This document shows positions 1 through 7,515 of a stretch of DNA of 64,000 bases, piece after piece. Origin of the DNA: Haliea sp963974125 (GTDB lineage: Bacteria > Pseudomonadota > Gammaproteobacteria > Pseudomonadales > Halieaceae); contig CAXBCH010000005.1 in the NCBI GenBank assembly GCA_963974125.1, positions 1-64,000 on the forward strand, read 5' to 3'. The notes beneath the pieces were generated by a model. It searched no databases. It saw nothing but the letters and a program-made list of their open reading frames with translations, and was not told where the DNA came from. Made by a program: the position numbers and the translations under genes. Within the stretch, counting starts at the first letter, position 1. Each line of letters starts with the position of its first letter.

Positions 1-34
1 AAAAAATGTGTCAGCTTATCCCAGGAACAAGTAG

Positions 35-1120
35 GTAGATTTAACGCCGCTTACCATTCTGGAACTGACACGAGGGCCTGTTGTTTACGCACTCCAGAAG
101 TACGATTTTATGGAGCTGGTGCCGGTGAATCCGAGTACGTTGGCCCGTTATCGGAAGCTGCTGCACCCGAGCGGAGCCAAGGATGATCCTTCAGATGCTG
201 AGCTCGCCCTGGACCTGGTGCTGCGCCATCCCGACAGGTTTCAGACGCTCGCCACCCAGAGTGCAAGACTCAGGCAGCTTCATTTGCTGGTCGAGCACCG
301 CCGCCAGTTGGTGGCAGATAGAGTCCGCCTTACCAACCGCCTGTGCGCGGCATTGAAGCAGTACTACCCCCAACCGCTGGAGTGGTTTGAGAAACTGGAT
401 ACCGTCCTGTTCTGTGAATTCATAAAGCAGTGGCCCACATTGAGGAAGGCCCAAAGCGCTCGCTCCACCACCTTGGTGAGGTTTTTTAACGACAATCACA
501 TGTACAGGCAGAGTGTCCAACAGCGTCGTCTGGAAGGGATACATAAAGCGACGCCGTTGACGTTGGATGAGGCTTTGATAGAGCCGTTTTCTCTCAAGGC
601 ACAGCTCATCGCTGAGCAATTACGGCTGGTCCTGGCCGCCATACAGCAGTATGAGCAGAAAATATCGGAGTTGGCATCTGAACACCCGGACTACGAATTA
701 TTTGTCAGCCTGCCGGGAGCCGGGGCGTCACTTGCACCACGCTTGCTCGTGGCATTCGGGGAGGAGCGGGAGCGGTTCCAGAGTGCAGGTGAGCTGCAGA
801 TGTACACCGGAATTGCACCGGTCACAGAGCGCAGCGGCCAGAAATGTTGGGTGCACTGGCGAACCCAGTGCCCTCGCTTCCTGAGGCAGACGATTGTAGA
901 GTGGGCCGGTCACAGTATCCGCTACTCCTTCTGGGCAGAGGCGTTTTACCGGCAGCAGCGAAACAAGGGAAGCAACCACCAAGCTGCAGTTCGCGCGCTG
1001 GCATTCAAATGGCTACGAATACTCTACCGGTGCTGGCAAACCAGGACGCTGTATGACGAGTCGAAGTATCTGAAGGCCCTTCAACAGCGTGGCTCGCCAC
1101 TGGTAGCTGCTGCGGCATAA
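35..1120 (+). pseudogene. IS110-family transposase, 5'-truncated
   Basis: The reading frame is open from base 35 (stop codon at 32-34) to the TAA at 1118-1120; the first ATG is at 110. The product matches the IS110 family: an acidic stretch ending KDDPSDAELALDL supplies the late Asp residues of the DEDD RuvC-like site, and the C-terminal transposase domain carries the block PVTERSGQK with the family's serine. A glutamate that could be the E of DEDD lies in LELTRG, upstream of the ATG, so the conserved frame runs past the ATG. The N-terminal segment with the first catalytic Asp is missing, so this copy is probably inactive. Whether a deletion or a frameshift removed the start cannot be decided, because only 34 more bases are visible. 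Confidence 0.8.
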
Positions 1121-1184
1121 AACCATTGACTGAACACCTCAGGGTGGTGCTGCGGCATAAAACCATTGACTGAACACCTCAGGG
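1108..1184. repeat. Tandem 40-bp duplication at IS110 3' end
   Basis: Bases 1108-1144 recur exactly at 1148-1184 (37 identical bases, period 40). The first copy contains the last codons and TAA stop of the transposase; the second repeats them as noncoding sequence. It probably arose at the right end of the element, by slippage or an aberrant insertion. Confidence 0.85.
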
Positions 1185-1187
1185 AAT

Positions 1188-1737
1188 GAGACGCTTTTCG
1201 GTTATAACCAGCGCCTGGCACAAAGGCACTTCGATATAAGCCACCACTTCAGCCCAGCAAAGCCCTCAGCTGCGGCACGAAAACGCCAAGCACGAGAACG
1301 CCGAGCATCCAGGTGTGGACGTCCAGCGTTCGATCCTGCTTGCTGAAACGCCCCTCGAACTTGGCATCCTGCTCAAGGAAGTGCCTGTCGATCTCCGCAA
1401 AGCGCTTCTCGAACTTTGCATCCTGCTGCGCAAACCGCGCATCCAGCTTGGCGTCCAGCACCGCCTCAAAGTGATCCTTCGTCAGGATGTTGTCTGCATA
1501 AAATCCAAACGCTTCCGCCATGAGCTCCGCCTGCGCATCAGCCTGTGACTCGGGCACCGGAGCGCCGGACCGTCCGCCTCTCTAAGCCTGCCATACCTGA
1601 GCGAATCGAATGCCAATGTCGCCATGATAGCTCTCCTGCGGGCGCTGGCAAGTGCCCGCCTCTTGCCGAGTCAGTAGCATGGCAAATTCGCGACCGCAGT
1701 GGTACATCAAAACCGTCCAATCGTATTCCGCCCGCAC
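1188..1737 (-). repeat. Decayed repeated element, copy A (longest)
   Basis: Copy A begins with a block containing TTTTCGGTTATAA (from 1195) and ends with a block containing CAAATTCGC (from 1684), GTACATCA (from 1702) and CGCCCGCAC (1729-1737). The same blocks recur in the same order and orientation at 4651-4761 and 5423-5655. Only this copy keeps most of the internal DUF1640-like gene. On the minus strand the right block also encodes a short peptide starting MYHCGREFAML; copy C encodes MYHLGREFVML. Confidence 0.6.
1249..1625 (-). pseudogene. DUF1640-like coiled-coil membrane protein, frameshifted
   Basis: The downstream frame (from a GTG at 1557) encodes 102 residues: a charged heptad-like segment rich in DAKF/FAEID repeats, then one hydrophobic segment near the C-terminus (WMLGVLVLGVFVPQL). 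This is the layout of the DUF1640/CCDC90-like coiled-coil family. Such proteins usually start with a short M-A-T-L-A-F-D-like segment. Exactly that is encoded upstream in another frame from an ATG at 1625, which has a strong AGGAG Shine-Dalgarno. The two frames differ by one base, with the junction between about 1557 and 1590. I therefore read it as one gene broken by an indel; a short GTG-started protein is the alternative. Confidence 0.6.
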
Positions 1738-1959
1738 AATGCTCGCTCTGCCGCCCGGCAGGTAAGGCGGAGGGAACGTGGGGGCATCGGATGGCAGGGA
1801 CAGGGGGCGGGGTCTCGCCTTGTTGCGGTTTCTGGAGAAATGCTACAAAACGAGACCTGCCCCCCCGATTACGCATGCTACAATCGCCCGAAAAACAGCC
1901 CGGCTCCACGCTATGCGAACCACCAATTATCTGCCTGAATATCGGGACCCGCGGTTGCG
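1626..1959. other. Intergenic stretch with element end, no intact gene
   Basis: The left part (to 1737) is the right end of repeated element copy A, with a 41-codon minus-strand frame at 1582-1707 that I take for a remnant. The rest leads up to the plus-strand gene at 1960. A TACAAT hexamer about 80 bases before that start could be a -10 box, but I see no matching -35 box. Confidence 0.4.
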
Positions 1960-3225
1960 ATGATCTCCACTATCAGTAACCGGGACTTTCTGAAGGCTTT
2001 CGGGCTGGCAGTGGCAGCCCTCGCGGCCAGTGCAGTGCTGCTGGTACCCGGGTACCTGATGCTCGTACCCGTGCTCCACCCCGAATTCAAGCCCTACATC
2101 GAAGGCGACAGGGCGGATCCGATTGCCATCTCCGGCAACCGCTTCCAGCCGGTGGTGTCCGGAGACAGCGGCGTTGATGGCTCGGCCGCCATAATCAGTG
2201 AGCTGGCTGAAGTGCCGCCCGAAGACCACGCTGTACTGGTGCACCGGCGCCTGTTCCGTGCCGATCAATTCCCCTTCCTTCGTTACCATATTGAAGGCCG
2301 CAATCCAGCCCTGCAAGTCATGCTGTTCTGGCAGAGAGCAGACGCGCCCGGGGTAAATCACTTCGCGGAACTGGACTACTCAGGGGAGGGGCCGCGCCTT
2401 CACAACCTGCTGCGCAATGAAGAGTGGAAAGGCACGATTACCGAGCTGGCGGTCGGATTCTTCGGGGATTTGCGGGGAGAGACGGTGAAACTGCATGGAG
2501 TGGAGCTGGAGCCCTACAGTCACGGCGGAATATTGCGGGCGGTGTGGGCAGAGTGGACTGCGTTTGCGCCCTGGGACCAACGCTCGATCAATGCCTACCG
2601 CGGCGTGCCCAGTGGAGCATTGATGTATCCGGTGCCGGCAATAGCCATTTGGCTGGCAACCAGCATGATCATCGTCCTGCTGCTGCGCCAGTTTACCCGT
2701 CGCAACAACCAATCGCCCCCACTCTGGCTGCCCGCAATCCTTGCCACCGGGCTGGCATGGGCAATCCTGGACGGCCTCTGGCTGCAACAGCTGTTCCGTC
2801 AGAACGCTGAAACCCGCCATCTGTTCGCGGGCAAGACACTGCATGAGAAAAAACTGGCGGATTGGGATGGGGAGTATTACCGCGGGGTAGCGTCAATCAA
2901 GGAACTGGCAGGTAACCATACCAACGATGTGATCATACTCTATCAGGAAGGCCACGGTGCACTGGCACAAAGAATGCGGTTTCATCTCCTGCCGCAAATC
3001 ATGGCAAGAAAACTTCACACCGCCCACGAAACCTGGATACGAAGCGCGAACCGGGAATTTGACTATGTGGTTCTAGTATCAGAATCAGGTAGTAGGCCGT
3101 ACTCCCAGCCTGTGTTCAGAGCAGCACTTGAAGATATGAGTGCTGCAAACTGGAGCATGGTTTGGACGCACGGTCCAGTTGCCTTGTATGCGACCAACAG
3201 AGCGCAACCGGTCACCGAATCATGA
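1960..3225 (+). CDS. Hypothetical membrane protein paired with GT39-like gene
   Basis: This 421-residue protein is not recognised. It has a hydrophobic N-terminal segment (about residues 12-37), a soluble, probably periplasmic region to about 220, two further hydrophobic segments (about 222-245 and 255-275), and a soluble C-terminal part of about 140 residues. Its ATGA stop/start overlap with the downstream polytopic protein indicates translational coupling and probably a shared job. By analogy with two-gene modules containing a lipid-dependent glycosyltransferase, it could be an accessory subunit or part of cell-envelope glycosylation; that is inference. The sequence alone does not decide the function. 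Confidence 0.6.
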   Translation: MISTISNRDFLKAFGLAVAALAASAVLLVPGYLMLVPVLHPEFKPYIEGDRADPIAISGNRFQPVVSGDSGVDGSAAIISELAEVPPEDHAVLVHRRLFRADQFPFLRYHIEGRNPALQVMLFWQRADAPGVNHFAELDYSGEGPRLHNLLRNEEWKGTITELAVGFFGDLRGETVKLHGVELEPYSHGGILRAVWAEWTAFAPWDQRSINAYRGVPSGALMYPVPAIAIWLATSMIIVLLLRQFTRRNNQSPPLWLPAILATGLAWAILDGLWLQQLFRQNAETRHLFAGKTLHEKKLADWDGEYYRGVASIKELAGNHTNDVIILYQEGHGALAQRMRFHLLPQIMARKLHTAHETWIRSANREFDYVVLVSESGSRPYSQPVFRAALEDMSAANWSMVWTHGPVALYATNRAQPVTES

Positions 3226-4637
3226 CAAGCACCGTCCTCGCATTGCTGCTGGCCATCGCGATCCCCTGGGTATTCGGTCTGCTGCTGGCCCGCTGGTTAT
3301 CGGGCCCGGGGCGCTCCGTATTCCTTTACCTCGGGCAAGGATACATTCTGGGCACGTTCGCTGTGGTATGGCTGATTAAGGCTTGGGATGCAGGTGGGTG
3401 GACTCTGCACTTCTGGCCGATGGCGGGGGTATTACTAGTGCTCACGATCCTGGTGGCCGTTGGCACGCTACGCCAAAAGATATCGAATAACCCGGGTCCC
3501 CCAGACCTGGCGGGCACACCTACAATCTGCTGGCAGCAGGGAATCATGCTCTTGCTCTGCCTCGCTATGGGCGCTCACCTACTTTTCCTGTTACAGGAGC
3601 TGCTACTGCGGCCAACCTTCCCCTGGGATGCCTGGCGAGGATGGGAACCCAAAGTCATCCAGTTCTTTGCCAATCGTTCCCTGGATGCACCGATGGAAAC
3701 CATTGGCAATTATGGGGAGGTCTCGACTCTCGCAATGTTGTGGATGATGCTCGCCAGTGAAACAAGCCACGAGCCCTTCCTGCATCTTCCCTGGCTTCTG
3801 GCGTATCTGGCGCTGGCGGCCATCGTATACGGATATCTGCGCGAACGTTCTTCAAACCTGGTGGCCGCTCTCGGCGCCTATCTGGTTACGAGCCTGCCCT
3901 ATTTAAACAGCCATGTTGCGCTCGCCGGCTACGCGGATATCTGGCTCACGCTGGCTTTTACCGTAGGCGTGCTGGCCTTGAGTGAATTCCGGCGTAACCA
4001 CCGCAATCGCCAGCTTTTTGGGGCTTTGCTGATGGCCGCTGCCTGCTTGCAGGCAAAACGTGCAGGCATGGGTTTTGCAGCCGTGTTATTGGCACTCGTG
4101 ATTGTCGAAGTCGGCATGCGCGCACCGAGGTGGGTGACCGTAACACTGGTCATTGCAAGCATCACGGTGGCAGGCATTCTGGGGCTGACCCTGTTGGGAT
4201 ACATGAATCTTCAATTTCCCTTGCCAGGAGGCCACAAACTCCTGCTTTCCTCTTCGGAATTTCACGTCACCGGCCTGGTGCGTTTTGTTTTCAGCCCGGA
4301 CTGGCAGCCCTCCCCGTTTTTCGAGGCACTATTGCAGTTCGGAAACTGGCACCTGGCCACCTATCTATGGCTGGGGGCTGCAGCGGTGGTGTTGGCACTT
4401 GGCAAGTGGCCGCTGCTCCTGCGGGTGGAAAATCTTGGCGTTATGGGTGGACTAACCGTGATCGTACTGTATTTTGTTATGGCAGCGCCCGAGACAGCGC
4501 TGGATCACACGGGACTTTCCAGAGCTTTGCTCTATATCATGCCATTGGCTGTGGCGTGGCTACTGACAACCACCAGCAACGGAGGCACACGTAACTCCGG
4601 TGTTGCTAGTTGGCCAATTCCGGCGGCAGGGGGCTGA
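3222..4637 (+). CDS. Polytopic membrane protein, GT39/PMT-like glycosyltransferase candidate
   Basis: This 471-residue protein is mostly hydrophobic, with many membrane segments starting at the N-terminus (MTSTVLALLLAIAIPWVFG). After the first helices comes a loop reading RPTFPWDAWRGWEPK. An acidic residue in such an early loop is typical of lipid-carrier-dependent glycosyltransferases of the ArnT/PMT type. The ATG at 3222 overlaps the upstream stop (ATGA); a longer frame from 3162 is open but would overlap the upstream gene by 60 bases. It probably transfers a sugar from an isoprenoid-phosphate carrier to an envelope acceptor, but the assignment rests on topology and one loop motif. A Wzy-like polymerase is an alternative. 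Confidence 0.5.
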   Translation: MTSTVLALLLAIAIPWVFGLLLARWLSGPGRSVFLYLGQGYILGTFAVVWLIKAWDAGGWTLHFWPMAGVLLVLTILVAVGTLRQKISNNPGPPDLAGTPTICWQQGIMLLLCLAMGAHLLFLLQELLLRPTFPWDAWRGWEPKVIQFFANRSLDAPMETIGNYGEVSTLAMLWMMLASETSHEPFLHLPWLLAYLALAAIVYGYLRERSSNLVAALGAYLVTSLPYLNSHVALAGYADIWLTLAFTVGVLALSEFRRNHRNRQLFGALLMAAACLQAKRAGMGFAAVLLALVIVEVGMRAPRWVTVTLVIASITVAGILGLTLLGYMNLQFPLPGGHKLLLSSSEFHVTGLVRFVFSPDWQPSPFFEALLQFGNWHLATYLWLGAAAVVLALGKWPLLLRVENLGVMGGLTVIVLYFVMAAPETALDHTGLSRALLYIMPLAVAWLLTTTSNGGTRNSGVASWPIPAAGG

Positions 4638-4650
4638 GAAGAAATGGCGC

Positions 4651-4761
4651 CTCCGCGCAAACCCATTTCGGTTATACCTTGCACTTGGCTCCAGATGCTT
4701 GTGGATAGCCGCAGCAGAACGTTTGTAGCAAATTCGCTTGCACACGTACATCAGGTCCGCC
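4651..4761 (-). repeat. Decayed repeated element, copy B (shortest)
   Basis: This copy holds ATTTCGGTTATACC (from 4665) and, 50-60 bases on, GCAAATTCGC then GTACATCAGGTCCG. They match the outer blocks of copies A and C in order and orientation. The internal gene is absent. The right edge overlaps the stop codon of the acetyltransferase gene. Confidence 0.45.
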
Positions 4762-5338
4762 CAACGCGCTGCACATAAACCACAGACCTCTCCCCCCTGT
4801 GCACCTCAGTCTCCCCGGCCACGTCTGCCCCCATACGCTGGTAAAACCTGTGCGCCGGCGCCAGACTCTCCCCCACGACAATCTTGAACGAAGGGATGCC
4901 ATGTTCACGGCAATGGTCCATCAGTCCCTTGTAAAGCCGCTCGGACACTCCCTGCCCTCGTGCTGACGGCTCGACAGCGATACTGAGAAGCTCGTAAGCA
5001 GGTAAATCAGCTAACGCAGTGCCCTTGCCGCTATAGCACAGGATCTCGAGGATACGCCACACACGGCGCGGATTGAGTAGGGAGGGGAACAGAGAGGGAA
5101 TCAAACGCTGCCAGTGCCGCAGCATCTGACGGTAAATCGGCCCCATGCTGCGGGCGCCGCAAACGAAGCCGATAACGTGTTCATTACGCTGCTCGACCAG
5201 CAGTACGGAGCTGTCACACTCGTCGATGACCCGGTACATCAGCGCGAGGAAGCGAGGTCCGAGGGTGGCCAGAAAGCCTTGGTCCAGGTTGTCGACATGC
5301 AGGCGGGCTACCTGCTGCCAGACGCGGGAGTCATGCAT
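4751..5338 (-). CDS. GNAT-family N-acetyltransferase
   Basis: This 195-residue protein has the GNAT fold signature. The acetyl-CoA binding motif A is visible as SIAVEPSARGQGVSERLYKG (about residues 118-137), followed by the later block SLAPAHRFYQRMGA. Its length suits a single-domain GNAT enzyme. It is the last gene on the strand of the polysaccharide operon, about 300 bases after the sugar-phosphate transferase. With the dehydratase and aminotransferase upstream, a sensible role is acetylation of the 4-amino group of a UDP-4-amino-trideoxyhexose. That is inference from context; a general small-molecule or protein acetyltransferase cannot be excluded. Confidence 0.75.
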   Translation of the reverse strand: MHDSRVWQQVARLHVDNLDQGFLATLGPRFLALMYRVIDECDSSVLLVEQRNEHVIGFVCGARSMGPIYRQMLRHWQRLIPSLFPSLLNPRRVWRILEILCYSGKGTALADLPAYELLSIAVEPSARGQGVSERLYKGLMDHCREHGIPSFKIVVGESLAPAHRFYQRMGADVAGETEVHRGERSVVYVQRVGRT

Positions 5339-5643
5339 TATTAAGATCGGAGTTTTTCGGCCAATTTATCGGGCCCGTCCAATCAGACAACAAACCACTA
5401 ACCCCCTGCGGCTCGAAAAAAACTCCGCGGAGACGTTTTTCGGTTATAAACCGCGCTGGGAACCAAAATGCTTTAATATAAGACGCCATCTCACTCAAAC
5501 CAAAGCTGCAGACGCAGCACTACCAGTACGATAACGACAGATCCGGGCATCAAGGTATGAAGAAGTAGAGTTTGCTTCTGCTCCTCGAACCCACAGCATG
5601 ACGAATTCCCGGCCCAAATGGTACATCAAAAAAACCAACTTGA
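5339..5643. other. Intergenic region with remnant of DUF1640-like gene
   Basis: No intact gene. On the minus strand, bases about 5495-5560 encode HTLMPGSVVIVLVVLRLQL followed by a stop, which aligns with the membrane segment and end of the DUF1640-like pseudogene near base 1250. The remainder matches the flanking blocks of the repeated element. A CTCCGCGGAG palindrome lies at 5423-5432 between A-rich and T-rich runs; it is too short to call a terminator. Confidence 0.5.
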
Positions 5644-5655
5644 TCACGCCCGCAC
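5423..5655 (-). repeat. Decayed repeated element, copy C
   Basis: The left block contains GTTTTTCGGTTATAAACCGC; the right block contains GAATTC, ATGGTACATCAAA and CGCCCGCAC (5647-5655). Between them is only a remnant of the DUF1640-like gene. The right end covers the stop codon and last codons of the sugar transferase at 5644, so that gene's 3' end lies inside repeat sequence. Confidence 0.55.
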
Positions 5656-6318
5656 CAAATCCTCCGCCAACTCCGCCGGCGGCTCTGGCAGCTTGGCAAA
5701 CACGCGCCAGACAATCCTTGAACCCGGAAAGACCACCACCCACGCCGTCACGAATATGCACTTCAGGTACGTCCAGAGACTCTGGTTCGCCACATACCAC
5801 TCCTCCAGCATGCCCTTGTAGGGCATGATCACATGGTCGTAGAAGTGGTCCGGGTCATTGCTGGCATGCATCATGTCCTCTTCGCCGCGGAAAATGATGG
5901 AGCCGACACCAGACAGGCCCGGGCGAACCTTGATAATCTCAGCCTGAGAGGTAGCAGGAAATGCGTCGAAACATCGCCGGGTCTGCGGGCGGGGACCGAC
6001 GATACTCATATCGCCACAGAGGATATTCAACAGCTGGGGCAGTTCGTTAATCTTGGTCTTGCGCAGCAGCTTGCCCATTGGCAGTACCCGGGGGTCATCC
6101 TTGACGGTCACGGTGCCAGTACCCAGGTTGGGGCTGTTCTTGAGCATGGTGGCGAACTTGTAAAGGCCGAAGGGCTTGCCGCCGCGGCCAATGCGCTGCT
6201 GGACGAAAAAGATCTCACCCTCGCCGGTCAGGCGCAGGGCGATAACGATCGGAATCAACAGGGGTGACAGCAGCAGCAGTGCCAGCCCGGAGAGGACGAT
6301 ATCCAAAATCCGCTGCAT
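5644..6318 (-). CDS. Undecaprenyl-phosphate sugar-1-phosphate transferase (PglC/WcaJ-type)
   Basis: This 224-residue protein belongs to the bacterial sugar transferase (monotopic phosphoglycosyl transferase) family. It has a single N-terminal membrane segment (about 4-30), then the core with KFATMLKNSP (the usual KFRTM region), the DDPRV and RKTKINELPQLLNIL blocks, and GDMSIVGPRPQ. Its size is that of short PglC-like enzymes without the extra helices of WbaP. It moves a sugar-1-phosphate from a UDP-sugar to undecaprenyl phosphate, starting repeat-unit assembly on the inner membrane. It sits 3 bases after the dehydratase gene, so the substrate is probably the 2,4-diamino sugar made by the neighbours. 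The last codons lie in repeated sequence. Confidence 0.88.
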   Translation of the reverse strand: MQRILDIVLSGLALLLLSPLLIPIVIALRLTGEGEIFFVQQRIGRGGKPFGLYKFATMLKNSPNLGTGTVTVKDDPRVLPMGKLLRKTKINELPQLLNILCGDMSIVGPRPQTRRCFDAFPATSQAEIIKVRPGLSGVGSIIFRGEEDMMHASNDPDHFYDHVIMPYKGMLEEWYVANQSLWTYLKCIFVTAWVVVFPGSRIVWRVFAKLPEPPAELAEDLVRA

Positions 6319-6321
6319 GGC

Positions 6322-7512
6322 CTACATCCTCCCATCCAGGTACTTGCCAGTTTCCTTGTGCCTGAAATCCGGAATCATGTGGTTGAACAGTTCGACAATC
6401 TCCGGTTTATCCCAGGTGCTGCCTGCACGAATCTCGGTAATGCGCTGCAGGAAGTGCTCCAAGCGCGCCTCATCGATAACCGGCTCATTCTTGATCACGC
6501 CGATGGCATCGAAGCGTTGCATGTCGAGAGTTTCGGCGTCGGTATAAAACTCCTCAAAATCCTTCTCACCGGTCGTGTCACTGGTAAAGAAATACACGGG
6601 CCATTGCTTGCGGGCGATCAGCTCAGCGGCGTGGTCGCGGGCTTCGTCTTCGGAAGCACATTCGTGGGGCTCAAAGCCCAAGCCATGCAGGTAGCGCACG
6701 GCGATGTCGCTGAAGCGTACCAGGTCGAGCTGTTCACTGAGTTTGGGGAAGAAGATATCGCGATTGTCACCCAGCAGGCCGGACATCAGGCACAGCTCGC
6801 CCGACTCCTGGGGGGTGACGAAGTAGCGGCGCACATCGTTGGGCGCGGAGATCGGCTGGCGCTTGGCGAAGCGCTGGTTGAAGCCATGCAGCAGGGAGCC
6901 ATCGGAAAACGCCACGTTGGCAAAGCGGGCGGTGGATATGGGCAGGCTCAGGCTCTCGCGCATCAGGAACATTTCCATGATGCGCTTGCTGGCCCCCATC
7001 ATGTTCACCGGGTTGGCGGCCTTGTCGGTGGAGACGCAAAAGTACTTGCGGGTGCCGGTATTGCGCGCCTGGGTGATGGTCGACAGGGTGTTGAGAATAT
7101 TGACCTCAATAAGGCGCATCAAGGTGAAGGGATCCTTCTCGCTACGCACATGCTTGAGGGCGGACAGGTTAAAAATGTAGTCGTAGCCGCCACTGGCGTT
7201 GATCAGCGCCTGGTATTCCCGGGAGCCGCAGTCGAGGGCGAAGGTGCGGAAGTCACCGTTTATATAGCCCAGGGTGCTGCGGATATCGCGCACGAGCTCG
7301 ACCATGTTGTTCTCGCTGATGTCCACCACGTGCAGCATTTTGGGGTTGCGCTTGAAGATCTCGCGCGCAACGGCCTGACCGATGGAGCCCGCGCCGCCGA
7401 TCACCAAAAAGCGGCTGCTGGCCACCCGCTCCGACAGCTCTGCTTCGTGCCGTTTGACGTCTTGCTCGAACAGCGGCCGATCACGACGGCCAATCAATTG
7501 CAGGATATCCAT
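6322..7512 (-). CDS. legB: UDP-GlcNAc 4,6-dehydratase, LegB-like
   Basis: This 396-residue extended SDR enzyme has the NAD-binding motif GGAGSIG near residue 38 and the sequence STDKAANPVNMMGASKR. There the usual catalytic Tyr of YxxxK is replaced by Met, as in the WbpM/PglF group, which uses Asp-Lys instead. The length and C-terminal part (ending PDFRHKETGKYLDGRM) match the soluble LegB type rather than the large membrane-bound WbpM. It removes water from a UDP-HexNAc to give the 4-keto-6-deoxy sugar, the first step towards UDP-bacillosamine or legionaminic acid. The aminotransferase for the next step lies directly upstream (stop at 7516, start at 7512). Confidence 0.82.
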   Translation of the reverse strand: MDILQLIGRRDRPLFEQDVKRHEAELSERVASSRFLVIGGAGSIGQAVAREIFKRNPKMLHVVDISENNMVELVRDIRSTLGYINGDFRTFALDCGSREYQALINASGGYDYIFNLSALKHVRSEKDPFTLMRLIEVNILNTLSTITQARNTGTRKYFCVSTDKAANPVNMMGASKRIMEMFLMRESLSLPISTARFANVAFSDGSLLHGFNQRFAKRQPISAPNDVRRYFVTPQESGELCLMSGLLGDNRDIFFPKLSEQLDLVRFSDIAVRYLHGLGFEPHECASEDEARDHAAELIARKQWPVYFFTSDTTGEKDFEEFYTDAETLDMQRFDAIGVIKNEPVIDEARLEHFLQRITEIRAGSTWDKPEIVELFNHMIPDFRHKETGKYLDGRM

Positions 7513-7515
7513 GTA

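Noticed and set aside
1188..5655. The three repeats as integron attC sites
   Set aside because: The repeats lie at gene 3' ends as cassette recombination sites do, but I find no paired RYYYAAC/GTTRRRY core with folding arms and no integrase in the window.
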